A stretch of DNA of 64,000 nt from Caballeronia sp. GAFFF1 (GTDB lineage Bacteria; Pseudomonadota; Gammaproteobacteria; Burkholderiales; Burkholderiaceae). The position numbers and the translations under genes are program-made. Positions 41,987-52,875 of the stretch are shown piece after piece. The stretch is taken from NCBI RefSeq assembly GCF_023630705.1, contig NZ_JALQEM010000012.1:112801-176800 (forward strand), given 5' to 3'. Positions within the stretch are counted from its first letter, which is position 1; each line of letters opens with the position of its first letter. A model generated the notes under the pieces. The model did no database searches and was not told where the DNA came from. It saw only the letters and a program-made list of their open reading frames with translations.

Positions 41987-43369
41987 ATGAACTTCCTGAC
42001 CGAAATCGTCGCCTTCGTCGTCGCGATTGGCGTGCTCGTCGTCGTCCACGAATTCGGTCACTACAGCGTCGCGCGACTATGCGGCGTGAAAGTGCTGCGG
42101 TTCTCGGTCGGTTTCGGCAAGCCGCTCGTGCGCTGGGTCAGCAAGAAGACGGGCGTCGAGTGGACGATCGCGGCGCTGCCGCTCGGCGGCTACGTGAAGA
42201 TGCTGGACGAGCGCGAAACGGAAGACAGCATTCCGTCCGAGGATCTGCCGCGCGCCTTCAACCGGCAGCCGGTTATCAAGCGCATCGCGATCGTCGCCGC
42301 AGGACCGGTCGCGAATTTTCTGCTGGCGATTGCGCTCTTTTCGGCCGTGTTCGCGGGCGGCGTGACCGAACCGCAGGCAGTCGTGTCGACGCCCGCGCCC
42401 GCGACGGCCGCCGCACGCGCGGGCTTCGAGGGCGGCGAGAAGATCGTGTCGATGCGCGACGCCCAAGGCGGCGAGACTGAGCCGATCCGCTCGTGGTCCG
42501 ACCTGCGCTGGAAGCTGCTCGACGCGTCGTTCGATCACCGGCGCGTCGTGCTGATGGCGAAGACGCACGACGGCATCTTCGACTTTCCGGTGAACGTCGC
42601 GGGCATCACGGACGCGGATGCCGAGCAGGATTTCATGGACAAGCTCGGGTTCACGCCGGGCGGCGGCACGCTGACGGTCGCGGGCGTGGAGCCGGGCAGC
42701 GCGGCGCAGAAGAGCGGTCTCGTCGCCGGCGACCGGCTGCGCGCGATCGACGGCCGTCCGGTCGACAACGCGACGAGCTTCATCGACTACGTGAAGGCGC
42801 ACGGCGGCAAGCCCGTGACGCTGCAGATCGAGCGCGGCGCGGGCAGCGATGCAAAGCGCGCTTTCGTGCAGATCGTGCCCGACCTGAAGCGCGATGCGAC
42901 GACGGGCAAGGACATCGGTCGCATCGGCGCGGCGCTCGCCAACCAGTTGCCGACCGTCGACGTGCGCTACGGTCCGCTCGAAAGTTTGCGTCTCGGCGTT
43001 AATCGGACCTGGGACATCAGCGTGTATTCGCTGCGCATGTTCGGCCGCATGATCGTCGGGCAGGCGTCGCTGAAAAACCTGTCCGGTCCGGTCACCATCG
43101 CGGATTACGCGGGCAAGAGCGCGCGGCTCGGTCTGACCGCGTTCGTGTCTTTCCTGGCGCTCGTCAGCATCAGCCTGGGTGTGTTGAACTTGTTACCGAT
43201 TCCGGTTCTGGACGGTGGGCATCTGTTATATTATTTGGTTGAAGCCGTTACCGGCAAAGCCGTGTCCGATCGCTGGCAGCTGGTTCTGCAGCGGGCGGGG
43301 CTGGTCTGCATCGTCGCTCTGTCGGTGATCGCGCTCTTCAACGACCTGACTCGCCTGATCCGTTTCTGA
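41987..43369 (+). CDS. rseP: RseP, site-2 intramembrane zinc metalloprotease
   Basis: A 460-residue inner-membrane protease that cuts the anti-sigma-E factor and clears signal-peptide remnants. The zinc motif HEFGH is at residues 22-26, the second metal-site motif LLPIPVLDGGHLLYY near 400-414, and two PDZ domains lie between (about 125-300). Four membrane segments are visible. Start ATG 41987, 7 bases after dxr; a longer frame through dxr was rejected. Next to bamA, as in most proteobacteria. Confidence 0.96.
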   Translation: MNFLTEIVAFVVAIGVLVVVHEFGHYSVARLCGVKVLRFSVGFGKPLVRWVSKKTGVEWTIAALPLGGYVKMLDERETEDSIPSEDLPRAFNRQPVIKRIAIVAAGPVANFLLAIALFSAVFAGGVTEPQAVVSTPAPATAAARAGFEGGEKIVSMRDAQGGETEPIRSWSDLRWKLLDASFDHRRVVLMAKTHDGIFDFPVNVAGITDADAEQDFMDKLGFTPGGGTLTVAGVEPGSAAQKSGLVAGDRLRAIDGRPVDNATSFIDYVKAHGGKPVTLQIERGAGSDAKRAFVQIVPDLKRDATTGKDIGRIGAALANQLPTVDVRYGPLESLRLGVNRTWDISVYSLRMFGRMIVGQASLKNLSGPVTIADYAGKSARLGLTAFVSFLALVSISLGVLNLLPIPVLDGGHLLYYLVEAVTGKAVSDRWQLVLQRAGLVCIVALSVIALFNDLTRLIRF

Positions 43370-43446
43370 TCCACTTTGATAATTTCTGGCGGCGCTCCTC
43401 ACGCGACCGCCGGAACGAATGCAGCTTTAAATACTGGGGAAGCACG

Positions 43447-45759
43447 TTGTTCAAACCTCATCGCTTTGTTCCTAAGTCGGCTGTGGCCGCGGCGCTCGCC
43501 GCAACGGGCATGGCGGCACACGCCACCACGCCGTTCGTCGTGCAGGATATCCGGATCGAAGGTCTCCAACGCATCGAGCCGGGCTCCGTATTCGCTTATC
43601 TGCCGATCAAGCAAGGCGACACGTTCACCGACGACAAGGCCTCCGAAGCGATTCGCGCGCTGTATGCAACCGGCTTCTTCAACGACGTACAGATCGCAAC
43701 CGAAGGCAACGTGGTGGTCGTGCAGGTGCAGGAGCGGCCGGCCATTTCGAATATCGAATTCAGCGGTCTTCACGAGTTCGACAAGGACACCATCACCAAG
43801 GCGCTGCGCTCGGTCGGTCTGTCGCAGGGCCGCTCTTACGACAAGTCGCTGCTCGACAAGGCCGAGCAGGAACTGAAGCGCCAATACCTGACGCGCGGCT
43901 ACTACGCGGCCGAAGTGACCACCACGGTGACGCCGGTGGACCGCAACCGCGTGTCCATCCTCTTCTCGGTGGCCGAAGGCCCGAGCGCGAAGATCCGCCA
44001 GATCAACTTCGTCGGCAACAAGGCTGTGAGCAGCGGCACGTTGCTGAGCGAAATGCAGCTATCCACGCCGAACTGGTTCTCCTGGTACACGAAGAGCGAC
44101 CTGTACGCGAAGGAAAAGCTGACGGGCGACCTCGAGAACGTGCGTTCGTACTACCTGAATCACGGGTACCTCGAATTCAGCATCGACTCCACGCAGGTGT
44201 CGATCTCGCCCGACAAGAAGGACATGTACCTGACCATCGCGGTGCATGAGGGCGAGCCGTACAAGGTTGCAAGCGTCAAGCTCGCCGGCAATCTGCTCGA
44301 CCGCGAGGCAGAACTCAACAAGCTCATCACCGTGAAGCCGGGCCAGCTGTTCTCGGCGGAAAAGCTGCAGGCAACGACCAAGGCGATCGTCGACAAGCTC
44401 GGCCAGTACGGCTACGCGTTCGCGCAGGTCAATGCGCAGCCGGAAATCGATCAGGCGCATCACACGGTCGCGCTCACGCTGCAAGTCGATCCGAGCCGCC
44501 GCGTCTATGTGCGCCGCGTGAATATCGTCGGCAACACGCGCACGCGCGACGAAGTCGTGCGCCGCGAAATGCGCCAGCTCGAAAGCTCGTGGTTCGATTC
44601 GAGCCGTCTCGCGCTGTCTAAGGACCGCGTGAATCGTCTCGGCTATTTCACCGACGTGGACGTCACCACGACGCCGGTAGAAGGCACGAACGACCAGGTG
44701 GATGTCGACGTCAAGGTGGCCGAAAAGCCGACCGGCGCGATCACGCTGGGCGCGGGCTTCTCGTCGACGGACAAGGTGGTGCTGTCTGCGGGCGTGTCGC
44801 AGGACAACGTGTTCGGTTCGGGCACGAGCCTCTCGGTCAACGTGAACACGGCCAAGACGTATCGCACGCTTACGGTCACGCAGGTCGATCCGTACTTCAC
44901 CATCGACGGCATCAAGCGCATCACCGACGCGTACTACCGCACGTATCAGCCGCTGTACTACTCGACGGATTCGAGCTTCAAGATCGTGACGATGGGCGCG
45001 GACACGAAGTTCGGCATTCCGTTCTCGGAGCAGGACACGGTGTTCTTCGGCGTCGGCGCCGAGCAGAACACGATGGACGTGGACGCAACCACGCCGCAGT
45101 CGTACAAGAACTACGTCGCCGAGTTCGGCCGCGTGGTCAACAACTTCCCGCTCACGGTCGGCTGGTCGCGCGACAATCGAGACAGCGCGCTCGTGCCGAG
45201 CCGCGGCTACTACATCCAGTCGAACGCGGAATACGGCACGCCGCTCGGCAACACGACGTACGCGAAGTTCGACGCGCAGTTCCAGTACTACTACTCGTTT
45301 GCTCGCGGCTTCGTGCTCGGCTTCAACCTGCAAGGCGGTTACGGCAAGGGTCTCGACGGCCAGACGTTCCCGATCTTCAAGAACTACTACGCGGGTGGTA
45401 TCGGTTCGGTGCGCGGCTACTCGCCGAGCTCGCTCGGTCCGCGCGACGCCACCACGAACGATCCGATCGGCGGCTCGCGCATGGCGGTCGGCAATATCGA
45501 GCTGACGTTCCCGCTGCCGGGCACGGGCTACGACCGCACGCTGCGAGTCTTCACGTTCCTCGACGCCGGTAACGTCTGGGGCGATCCGGGTCAGGGCGGC
45601 ACGACGAGCGGCGCGAACGGTCTGCGTTACGGCTACGGCGTGGGTCTCGCGTGGATCTCGCCGATCGGCCCGCTCAAGTTGAGCCTCGGCTTCCCGCTGC
45701 AGAAACACACGGGCGACCAATACCAGAAGTTCCAGTTCCAGATCGGTACCGCCTTCTAA
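43447..45759 (+). CDS. bamA: BamA, outer-membrane protein assembly factor
   Basis: A 770-residue outer-membrane protein that folds beta-barrel proteins with BamB-E. A signal peptide with a likely cut after MAAHA (about residue 27) precedes five POTRA domains (about 28-425; e.g. VQDIRIEGLQRIEPG, RRVNIVGNTRTRDEVVRREM) and a 16-strand barrel with the GSVRGYSPSSLGPR loop-6 motif (VRGY) and a terminal aromatic, IGTAF. Start is TTG at 43447. No ATG gives an intact signal peptide. Confidence 0.96.
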   Translation: MFKPHRFVPKSAVAAALAATGMAAHATTPFVVQDIRIEGLQRIEPGSVFAYLPIKQGDTFTDDKASEAIRALYATGFFNDVQIATEGNVVVVQVQERPAISNIEFSGLHEFDKDTITKALRSVGLSQGRSYDKSLLDKAEQELKRQYLTRGYYAAEVTTTVTPVDRNRVSILFSVAEGPSAKIRQINFVGNKAVSSGTLLSEMQLSTPNWFSWYTKSDLYAKEKLTGDLENVRSYYLNHGYLEFSIDSTQVSISPDKKDMYLTIAVHEGEPYKVASVKLAGNLLDREAELNKLITVKPGQLFSAEKLQATTKAIVDKLGQYGYAFAQVNAQPEIDQAHHTVALTLQVDPSRRVYVRRVNIVGNTRTRDEVVRREMRQLESSWFDSSRLALSKDRVNRLGYFTDVDVTTTPVEGTNDQVDVDVKVAEKPTGAITLGAGFSSTDKVVLSAGVSQDNVFGSGTSLSVNVNTAKTYRTLTVTQVDPYFTIDGIKRITDAYYRTYQPLYYSTDSSFKIVTMGADTKFGIPFSEQDTVFFGVGAEQNTMDVDATTPQSYKNYVAEFGRVVNNFPLTVGWSRDNRDSALVPSRGYYIQSNAEYGTPLGNTTYAKFDAQFQYYYSFARGFVLGFNLQGGYGKGLDGQTFPIFKNYYAGGIGSVRGYSPSSLGPRDATTNDPIGGSRMAVGNIELTFPLPGTGYDRTLRVFTFLDAGNVWGDPGQGGTTSGANGLRYGYGVGLAWISPIGPLKLSLGFPLQKHTGDQYQKFQFQIGTAF

Positions 45760-45820
45760 GAGACGGCCCGACATGAACGAACGGACACTTCATTCAAATC
45801 GACGCGACGTGAGGAACACT

Positions 45821-46372
45821 TTGCGAACCGGTATGCTTTCGAAACATGCGGCGCTGGCGCTGGCTTTGTCTCTGGTGTTCGGCCTCGGCGCCGTCGCGAA
45901 AGCGGACGCTCAGGAAGCGCGCATCGCAGCGGTCAATTCGGACCGCATCCTGCGCGAATCGTCGGCGGCGAAGGCCGCGCAGTCCAAGCTGGAGCAGGAA
46001 TTCTCCAAGCGCGACAAGGCGCTGCAGGACATGGCGCAGCGGCTCAAGTCGATGTCGGACAACATCGACAAGAACGGCGCCTCGATGCCGGCCACCGACC
46101 GCGCCGCGCGTCAACGCGATCTCGCGCAGCTCGACGCGGACTTCCAGCGCAAGCAGCGCGAATTCCGCGAAGACCTGAACCAGCGCCGCAACGAGGAACT
46201 GGCGGCGGTGCTGGATCGCGCGAACAAGGTCATCAAGCAGATTGCCGAGCAGCAGCACTATGACCTGATCGTGCAGGAAGCGGTGTACGTGAGCCCGCGC
46301 ATCGACATCACGGATCAGGTGCTGAAGGCCCTGGCGGCGACGAGCCAGAACGGCGGCGCGAGCCCGAACTGA
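45821..46372 (+). CDS. skp: OmpH/Skp family periplasmic chaperone
   Basis: A 183-residue periplasmic holdase for unfolded outer-membrane proteins. A signal peptide (LALALSLVFGLGAVAKADA) precedes RIAAVNSDRILRESSAAKAA and a long Lys/Glu/Gln-rich coiled coil, ending in a strand region YDLIVQEAVYVSPRIDITDQ. I chose the TTG at 45821 because GAGGA lies 5 bases upstream; ATG 45833 and ATG 45773 are in-frame alternatives, the latter giving an unusually long signal region. Downstream of bamA and upstream of lpxD, the standard order. Confidence 0.92.
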   Translation: MRTGMLSKHAALALALSLVFGLGAVAKADAQEARIAAVNSDRILRESSAAKAAQSKLEQEFSKRDKALQDMAQRLKSMSDNIDKNGASMPATDRAARQRDLAQLDADFQRKQREFREDLNQRRNEELAAVLDRANKVIKQIAEQQHYDLIVQEAVYVSPRIDITDQVLKALAATSQNGGASPN

Positions 46373-46390
46373 CGAGGAGTTTTCATAGGC

Positions 46391-47494
46391 ATGGCATCAG
46401 GCATGGCGATCACGCTCGACGAACTGGTCAGGCGCTTTGGCGGCGAGGTGGTCGGCCAGGGCGCGCATCGCGTCGAGGGCCTTGCGCCGCTCGACAAGGC
46501 GGGGCCTGCGCAACTCGCGTTTCTCGCGAACCACAAGTACCTGCCGCAGGTCGAGACGACGCGCGCCGGCGCCGTGCTGATCTCCCGCGCGGATCTCGAC
46601 AAACTGCCCGCGCCGCGCGAAGGCAGTAATTTCATCGTCACGCCGAATCCCTATGCTTATTTCGCTCGCGTCGCGCAGGCGTTTATCGAGCTGGCGTCGC
46701 CCAAGGCGGTGCCGGGCGTGCATCCGAGCGCATGGATCGACCCGGCCGCGAAAGTGGCCGCGAGCGCGGTCATCGGCCCGCACGTCACGGTGGAAGCAGG
46801 CGCGGTCGTCGGCGAGCGCGTGCGGCTGGACGCCGGCGTGTCCGTCGGTCAGGGCGTCACGCTCGCCGACGACGTGCATCTGTATCCCAACGTCACGGTC
46901 TACCATGGCTGCAAGCTCGGCGCGCGCGTGATCGTGCATGCGGGCGCGGTGATCGGCGCGGACGGCTTCGGTTTCGCGCCGGATTTCGTCGGCGAGGGCG
47001 AGGCGCGCACCGGAAGCTGGGTGAAGATTCCGCAGGTGGGCGCAGTCGATATTGGCGACGACGTGGAGATCGGCGCGAACACGACCATCGACCGCGGCGC
47101 CATGGCCGATACGGTCATCGAAGAGTGCGTGAAGATCGATAATCTCGTGCAGATCGGCCATAACTGCCGCATCGGCGCATACACGGTGATCGCGGGCTGC
47201 GCGGGCATCGCGGGCAGCACGAACATCGGGCGGCATTGCATGATCGGCGGCGCGGTGGGCATCGCGGGCCACGTGACGCTGGCGGATCATGTGATCGTCA
47301 CCGCGCAGTCGGGCGTCTCCAAGTCGCTCACGCGGCCCGGCATGTACACGAGCGCATTTCCGGCCGTGAACCACGCCGACTGGAACAAGAGCGCCGCGCT
47401 CGTGCGCAATCTGGACAAGCTGCGCGATCGCATCAAGGCGCTGGAATCGGCGCTGAGCCAGCAGAAGGCAGGCGAGCAGGGCGACGAAGCATAA
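46391..47494 (+). CDS. lpxD: LpxD, UDP-3-O-acylglucosamine N-acyltransferase
   Basis: A 367-residue left-handed beta-helix acyltransferase adding the second acyl chain in lipid A synthesis. The uridine-binding N-terminal domain has [20 protein letters not shown], hexapeptide repeats run from about 105 to 320, and the catalytic histidine is in [10 protein letters not shown] (about 258). [15 protein letters not shown] is the conserved C-terminal segment. ATG 46391 has GAGGAG at 46374-46379; ATG 46403 is an alternative. Confidence 0.95.
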   Translation: MASGMAITLDELVRRFGGEVVGQGAHRVEGLAPLDKAGPAQLAFLANHKYLPQVETTRAGAVLISRADLDKLPAPREGSNFIVTPNPYAYFARVAQAFIELASPKAVPGVHPSAWIDPAAKVAASAVIGPHVTVEAGAVVGERVRLDAGVSVGQGVTLADDVHLYPNVTVYHGCKLGARVIVHAGAVIGADGFGFAPDFVGEGEARTGSWVKIPQVGAVDIGDDVEIGANTTIDRGAMADTVIEECVKIDNLVQIGHNCRIGAYTVIAGCAGIAGSTNIGRHCMIGGAVGIAGHVTLADHVIVTAQSGVSKSLTRPGMYTSAFPAVNHADWNKSAALVRNLDKLRDRIKALESALSQQKAGEQGDEA

Positions 47495-47613
47495 CCGCAA
47501 GGCTGCCGGATGAGCGCGCAGGCGAGCACCGGCAACACAGTAAGATTCATCAAGCGGGCGCACGACGCCCGCAGTCAATTTCCGCGCAGGAGATGCGCGC
47601 GAGCAGAACCACC

Positions 47614-48078
47614 ATGAGCACAGAAAAAATCAACCTCGACATCCATAAGATCCTCACGCTGCTGCCGCATCGGTACCCGATCCTGCTCGTGGACCGCGTG
47701 CTCGAACTGGAGCCGCACAAGAGCATCAAGGCGCTGAAGAACGTGTCGATCAACGAGCCGTATTTCCAGGGTCATTTCCCGACGCGGCCCGTGATGCCCG
47801 GCGTACTCATTCTCGAGGCGCTCGCGCAAACCGCGGCGTTGCTCACGTTCGCCGAAGAGCCGCACGACCCGACGACCACGCTCTACTACTTCGTCGGCAT
47901 CGACGGTGCGCGCTTCAAGCGCGTGGTGGAGCCGGGCGATCAGCTGATCCTCAACGTCAACTTCGAGCGGTACATGCGGGGCATCTGGAAGTTCAAGGCG
48001 CGCGCCGAAGTGGACGGCGTGACGGCCGCCGAGGCGGAACTCATGTGCACCGTCAAAAACACGGACGCCGGCGCCTAA
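47614..48078 (+). CDS. fabZ: FabZ, 3-hydroxyacyl-ACP dehydratase
   Basis: A 154-residue hotdog-fold dehydratase of fatty-acid elongation, which competes with LpxA for hydroxyacyl-[42 protein letters not shown] (catalytic histidine) and [13 protein letters not shown] (catalytic glutamate) are complete. Start ATG 47614; a longer frame upstream runs through lpxD. The 119 bases between lpxD and fabZ show no gene. Confidence 0.96.
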   Translation: MSTEKINLDIHKILTLLPHRYPILLVDRVLELEPHKSIKALKNVSINEPYFQGHFPTRPVMPGVLILEALAQTAALLTFAEEPHDPTTTLYYFVGIDGARFKRVVEPGDQLILNVNFERYMRGIWKFKARAEVDGVTAAEAELMCTVKNTDAGA

Positions 48079-48135
48079 CGGCAGCACAACGCGGCAGGAC
48101 ACAACGGCAGAAGACAGCATACAGAGGCGAGGCGC

Positions 48136-48924
48136 ATGACCATCATTCACCCCACCGCGATCATCGAGCCAGGCGCGCAACTGGACGATTCGGTCGAAGT
48201 CGGACCGTACGCGGTCGTCGGCGCGCATGTCGTCATCGGCGCGGGCACGACGATCGGCTCGCATAGCGTGATCGAAGGTCACACGACCATCGGACGCGAG
48301 AACCGCATCGGGCATTACGCGTCCATCGGCGGACGGCCGCAGGACATGAAATACCGCGACGAGCCGACGCGTCTCGTAATCGGCGACCGCAACACCATCC
48401 GCGAATTCACCACGCTGCACACCGGCACGGTGCAGGACCGCGGCGTGACGTCGATCGGCGACGATTGCTGGATCATGGCGTACGTGCACGTCGGCCATGA
48501 CTGCACGCTCGGCAACCACGTGATCATGTCGAGCAATGCGCAACTCGCCGGGCACGTGACGGTGGGCGATCACGCCATCGTCGGCGGCATGTCGGGCGTG
48601 CATCAGTTCGTGCGGATCGGCGCGCATTCGATGCTCGGCGGCGCGTCCGCGCTCGTGCAGGATGTGCCCCCGTTCGTCATCGCGGCCGGCAACAAGGCGG
48701 AGCCGCACGGCATCAACGTCGAAGGGCTGCGCCGTCGCGGCTTCACGCCGGACGCCATTTCGGCGCTGCGCCAGGCGTACCGCATCGTCTACAAGAGCGG
48801 CCTGTCGCTCGAGGAAGCCAAGGCGCAACTGAAGGAACTGGGCGCGGCAGGCGGCGACGGCGACGCGCCGGTCAAGGCGTTCACCGATTTCATCGCGGCG
48901 TCGCAGCGCGGCATCATCCGCTAA
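48136..48924 (+). CDS. lpxA: LpxA, UDP-N-acetylglucosamine acyltransferase
   Basis: A 262-residue beta-helix enzyme for the first step of lipid A synthesis. Hexapeptide repeats begin at residue 1 ([20 protein letters not shown]), the catalytic histidine lies in [14 protein letters not shown] (about 122), and [20 protein letters not shown] is the C-terminal helical domain. ATG 48136, 57 bases after fabZ. Confidence 0.97.
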   Translation: MTIIHPTAIIEPGAQLDDSVEVGPYAVVGAHVVIGAGTTIGSHSVIEGHTTIGRENRIGHYASIGGRPQDMKYRDEPTRLVIGDRNTIREFTTLHTGTVQDRGVTSIGDDCWIMAYVHVGHDCTLGNHVIMSSNAQLAGHVTVGDHAIVGGMSGVHQFVRIGAHSMLGGASALVQDVPPFVIAAGNKAEPHGINVEGLRRRGFTPDAISALRQAYRIVYKSGLSLEEAKAQLKELGAAGGDGDAPVKAFTDFIAASQRGIIR

Positions 48925-48935
48925 CACGGCATCCG

Positions 48936-50102
48936 ATGACGCTTATCACCACTGCGCCGCGTATCGCGATGGTCGCGGGCGAGCCGTCCGGCGACCTGCT
49001 CGCGGCCTCGCTGCTCAAAGGCTTGCAGGAACGGCTGCCGGCCGCCGCGCGCTATAGCGGCATCGGCGGCCCTCGCATGACGGCGGCCGGCTTCGAAGCG
49101 CACTGGCCGATGGACAAGCTGACCGTGCGCGGCTACGTCGAGGCGCTGCGGCATATTCCCGAGATTCTGGGCATTCGCAACGAGCTCAAGCGGCAGTTGC
49201 TGGCCGATCCTCCGTCGGTGTTCATCGGCGTGGATGCGCCGGACTTCAACTTCGGGCTCGAACAGCCGCTGCGCGAAGCCGGCATTCCGACCGTGCATTT
49301 CGTGTGTCCGTCGATCTGGGCGTGGCGCGGCGGGCGCATCAAGAAGATCGTGAAAGCCGTGGATCACATGCTCTGCGTGTTTCCGTTCGAAACGGCGCTA
49401 CTGGCGAAATCGGGCGTCGCGGCAAGCTATGTCGGCCATCCGCTTGCCGATGAAATCCCGCTCGAACCGGACACGGCGGCCGCGCGGCGCGAGCTCGGCA
49501 TCGCGGAAGGCGGTCCGGTCATCGCGGTACTGCCCGGTAGCCGCCGTTCGGAGATCGCGCTGATCGGCCCGACGTTTTTCGACGCCATGGAGCTGATGCA
49601 GCTTCGCGAGCCGGGCGTGCGTTTTCTGATGCCGGCGGCGAATCCGGCGCTGCGCGAGTTGCTGCAACCGTTGGTGGAGGCGCATCCGCATCTGTCGCTG
49701 ACGATCACGGACGGCCGCGCGCAGACCGCAATGACCGCCGCCGATGCGATTCTCGTGAAAAGCGGCACGGTCACGCTCGAAGCGGCGCTCCTCAAAAAGC
49801 CGATGGTCATCTCGTACAAGGTGCCCTGGCTCACGGGCCAGATCATGAAGCGGCAGGGCTACCTGCCGTACGTGGGCTTGCCGAACATTCTCGCGGGCCG
49901 TTTCGTCGTGCCGGAGATCCTCCAGCATTTCGCGACGCCCGAAGCGCTCGCTGAGGCCACGCTGAAACAGTTGAACGACGACGCGAACCGCCGTACCCTG
50001 ACCGAGATTTTCACCGAGATGCACATCGCGCTGCGCCAGAACACGTCGCAGCGGGCGGCCGACGCCGTGGCGCGAGTGCTCGACACGCGGAGGCCGCAAT
50101 GA
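48936..50102 (+). CDS. lpxB: LpxB, lipid-A-disaccharide synthase
   Basis: A 388-residue GT19 glycosyltransferase joining UDP-diacylglucosamine and lipid [70 protein letters not shown] and [19 protein letters not shown] are characteristic. Starts 11 bases after lpxA; its stop overlaps rnhB by 4 bases (ATGA). Confidence 0.96.
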   Translation: MTLITTAPRIAMVAGEPSGDLLAASLLKGLQERLPAAARYSGIGGPRMTAAGFEAHWPMDKLTVRGYVEALRHIPEILGIRNELKRQLLADPPSVFIGVDAPDFNFGLEQPLREAGIPTVHFVCPSIWAWRGGRIKKIVKAVDHMLCVFPFETALLAKSGVAASYVGHPLADEIPLEPDTAAARRELGIAEGGPVIAVLPGSRRSEIALIGPTFFDAMELMQLREPGVRFLMPAANPALRELLQPLVEAHPHLSLTITDGRAQTAMTAADAILVKSGTVTLEAALLKKPMVISYKVPWLTGQIMKRQGYLPYVGLPNILAGRFVVPEILQHFATPEALAEATLKQLNDDANRRTLTEIFTEMHIALRQNTSQRAADAVARVLDTRRPQ

Positions 50103-50803
50103 AGGCTGCGAACCGGTCGGCGCAACGCGGGCTCGACTTCAGCTCGCCGTTCGACATCGTCTGCGGTGTCGATGAAGCCGGGCGCGGCCCGCTCGCGGGG
50201 CCGGTCGTGGCCGCCGCAGTGATCTTCGATCCAGCGAAGCCGCGCATCAACGGGCTGGACGATTCGAAGGCCCTTTCCGCCAAGAGGCGCGAGGACCTTT
50301 ACGAGAAGATCGTGGACCGCGCGCTTGCTTATTGCATCGCGTCGGCGAGCGTCGAGGAAATCGACACCATCAACATCCTTCACGCGTCGATGCTCGCGAT
50401 GAAGCGCGCGGTCGAAGGCTTGTCCGTTGCGCCGACGCTCGTGAAAGTGGACGGCAATCGCTGCCCGGTGCTGTCGATACGCGCGGAAGCCGTGATCGGC
50501 GGCGATGCGCTCGTCAAGCAAATCTCGGCGGCGTCCATTCTCGCCAAGGTCACGCGCGACCGTCTGCTCTGCGAGCTGCACGAAGGGCATCCCATGTACG
50601 GCTTCAACGTGCACGCGGGCTACGGCACGCCGCAACATCTCGCCGCGCTGCGCGAACACGGGCCTTGCGAGCATCACCGGCGTTCGTTCGCGCCGGTGCG
50701 CGAGGCGCATCTTCGCTTCGGCTCGGTGCTGCCCGACATCGCGCCCGAAGTCATTCAGGCCACTGCCGCGCTCGACGCCGATTCCGAAGCGCATCCGTTC
50801 TGA
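50099..50803 (+). CDS. rnhB: Ribonuclease HII
   Basis: A 234-residue nuclease that cuts RNA in RNA-DNA hybrids and at single ribonucleotides. [20 protein letters not shown] has the first two acidic residues, [13 protein letters not shown] is typical, VDGNRCP has the third and [20 protein letters not shown] with [15 protein letters not shown] the rest. Its ATG overlaps the lpxB stop; about 16 N-terminal residues are not conserved. lpxB-rnhB linkage is standard. Confidence 0.95.
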   Translation: MKAANRSAQRGLDFSSPFDIVCGVDEAGRGPLAGPVVAAAVIFDPAKPRINGLDDSKALSAKRREDLYEKIVDRALAYCIASASVEEIDTINILHASMLAMKRAVEGLSVAPTLVKVDGNRCPVLSIRAEAVIGGDALVKQISAASILAKVTRDRLLCELHEGHPMYGFNVHAGYGTPQHLAALREHGPCEHHRRSFAPVREAHLRFGSVLPDIAPEVIQATAALDADSEAHPF

Positions 50804-50827
50804 GCGGCCTCGCCGTTCCATTCCAAC

Positions 50828-51604
50828 GTGAAATCCGTCACTTCGCGGGACAACCCGCTTTACAAGCGCCTGAAGGCGCTCGCCGGCTCGACGGCGCAGC
50901 AACGCCGCAGCGGTCACGCGCTGCTCGAGGGTCTGCATCTCGCCACTGCTTATCTGGACACTGCGGGCCAGCCGGAGACGTGCGTCGTTACCGAAGGCGC
51001 GTTGACCCACGCGGAAGCCCGCGAGATCGTGGCGCGCATCGAGGAAAAGCGCGTGATCGTGTTGCCGGACGCGCTTTTCGGGCAGCTATCGAGCGTCGTG
51101 CACGGCGTGGGGATGTTGCTGCTCGTCGAGAAGATCGAAGCGGCGTTGCCCGAACGCGTCGGCGAGACGTGCGTGATCCTCGACGGCATTCAGGACGCGG
51201 GCAATGTGGGCTCGATTCTGCGCAGCGCGGCGGCGGCGGGCGTCGGGCGCGTGTTCTGCGGGCCGGGCACCGCGTACGCGTGGTCGTCGAAAGTGCTGCG
51301 CTCGGGCATGGGCGCGCACTTTCTGCTCGATATCTTCGAGGACGTCGAGCCGGCCGGACTTATCGCGCGGCTCGACGTGCCGGTGACGATCACGGATTCG
51401 CACGGCGCCGTCGCCATTTACGATTGCGATTTGTCGTCGCCCGTCGCGTGGGTCTTCGGCAACGAGGGCGCGGGCGTGTCGCAGGTGTGGCGCGATGCCG
51501 TGACGCATCGCGTGACCATTCCGCAGCCGGGCGGCATGGAATCGCTCAATGTCGCGGCTGCTGCGGCCATCTGCCTTTTCGAGCAGTGCCGCCAGCAGCG
51601 CTGA
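50828..51604 (+). CDS. TrmH/SpoU family RNA 2'-O-methyltransferase
   Basis: A 258-residue SPOUT methyltransferase with an N-terminal RNA-binding domain (about 1-100; TSRDNPLYKRLKALAGST, GHALLEGLHL) and the C-terminal knot with motifs LDGIQDAGNVGSILRSAAAA, WVFGNEGAGVS and IPQPGGMESLNVAAAAAIC. Family members modify 23S rRNA or tRNA; the target here is not determined. Starts at GTG 50828, 24 bases after rnhB, so likely in the same transcript. It converges on ppsR with only 12 bases between stops and no visible terminator. Confidence 0.9.
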   Translation: MKSVTSRDNPLYKRLKALAGSTAQQRRSGHALLEGLHLATAYLDTAGQPETCVVTEGALTHAEAREIVARIEEKRVIVLPDALFGQLSSVVHGVGMLLLVEKIEAALPERVGETCVILDGIQDAGNVGSILRSAAAAGVGRVFCGPGTAYAWSSKVLRSGMGAHFLLDIFEDVEPAGLIARLDVPVTITDSHGAVAIYDCDLSSPVAWVFGNEGAGVSQVWRDAVTHRVTIPQPGGMESLNVAAAAAICLFEQCRQQR

Positions 51605-51616
51605 ATCGACGGCTAG

Positions 51617-52435
51617 TCAATAGTACGAAGGCCGCTCGGGCTTGATTTCCTGAAGGATCGTCGTGGCGATTTCTTCGATCGACTTGTGCGTCGAGGACAG
51701 CCACTTGATGCCTTCGCGCTTCATCATGCTCTCGGCTTCGTTGATCTCATAGCGGCAGTTTTCCAGCGCGGCGTACTTACTGCCGGGCCGGCGCTCGTTG
51801 CGAATTTCCGCGAGGCGCTGCGGGTCGATAGACAGACCGAACATCTTGTCGCGGTGATCCAGAAGCGGCGTCGGCAGCTTGCCTCGTTCGAAGTCTTCCG
51901 GAATCAGCGGATAGTTCGCCGCCTTCACGCCGTACTGCATCGCGAGGTAGAGGCTCGTCGGCGTCTTGCCGCTGCGCGACACGCCGACCAGAATCACGTC
52001 CGCTTCGGTCAGATTGCGGTTGGACTGGCCGTCGTCGTGCGCGAGCGAGAAGTTGATCGCCTCGATGCGGTTCTTGTATTCCTCCGTGTCGGCGTTCTGA
52101 TGGACGCGGCCCATCGCGTGCGTCGACTTGATTTCCAGTTCGTGTTCGAGCGGCTCGATGAACGTCTGGAACATGTCGAGCACGAGCGCGTTGCAGCGCT
52201 TGACGATCTCGTTCGATGCGCTGTCCACGAGCGTCGTGAACACGATCGGGCGGCGTCCGTCGAGCGACACGGCTTCGTTGATCTTCTCGACGGTGGCATG
52301 CGCCTTGTCGATGGAATCGACGAACGGCACGCGCACGAGCCGGAATTTCTGGTCGAACTGGGCGAGGATCGAATGCGCGAACGTTTCGGCGGTGATCCCG
52401 GTACCGTCGGAAACGATGAATACGGAAGGCGGCAT
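51617..52435 (-). CDS. ppsR: PEP synthase regulatory protein (bifunctional kinase/pyrophosphorylase)
   Basis: A 272-residue DUF299-family protein that inactivates PEP synthase by ADP-dependent threonine phosphorylation and reactivates it by phosphorolysis. The N-terminus [20 protein letters not shown] and the P-loop [18 protein letters not shown] (about 150-167) are diagnostic, as is [17 protein letters not shown] [13 protein letters not shown]. Divergent from ppsA, its target, across a 440-base gap. Homologues acting on PPDK exist but the neighbour argues for PpsA. Confidence 0.95.
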   Translation of the reverse strand: MPPSVFIVSDGTGITAETFAHSILAQFDQKFRLVRVPFVDSIDKAHATVEKINEAVSLDGRRPIVFTTLVDSASNEIVKRCNALVLDMFQTFIEPLEHELEIKSTHAMGRVHQNADTEEYKNRIEAINFSLAHDDGQSNRNLTEADVILVGVSRSGKTPTSLYLAMQYGVKAANYPLIPEDFERGKLPTPLLDHRDKMFGLSIDPQRLAEIRNERRPGSKYAALENCRYEINEAESMMKREGIKWLSSTHKSIEEIATTILQEIKPERPSYY

Positions 52436-52875
52436 CAGCGGTGAACCAGTGAGAACGAGTTGAAAACAGCACGCTGGAACCGGAGCGTGCGCAGTCAGGC
52501 GGCCTCGCCTGAGCGTGTGTTACATTGAGCGGCCCAAACGTGTGCGCAGGCGCACGAAGAGGCGTGAAAGACCTCGATTTTGCCGTGGATTTACTGTCCG
52601 TGCCCGGACAAATGCGAGAATCGGCACGGTAGAATAGCGGCAACCTGTTCGATAAGCAATTGCGTCGAGATTAAGCCTGATCTTCCTCAATTGACGGGTA
52701 GTTCGTGCGTTTTCACGCATTACTGCGCGATTTTCGGCAAGTCGGGGTGCGGTTCCCTCACCGCCGCGAAGGCTTATCAAACAGGTTGTACGAGATGCGC
52801 CGGAGCTTCCAATGAGCGCCGCCGCATGCGAGCCCACTCGTGCGATCGTGAATTCCATCCACCTTAGGGGCTTGT
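52436..52875. promoter_or_regulatory. ppsR/ppsA divergent intergenic region
   Basis: No gene is supported in these 440 bases. Within it, TGTCCG (52595-52600) and CGGACA (52605-52610) form a perfect 6-base inverted repeat around TGCC, and TAGAAT (52630-52635) is a fair -10 element for ppsA 20 bases further on, although the matching -35 is poor. The transcript would then have a leader of about 235 bases. No terminator-like or riboswitch-like fold is obvious. Confidence 0.45.
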
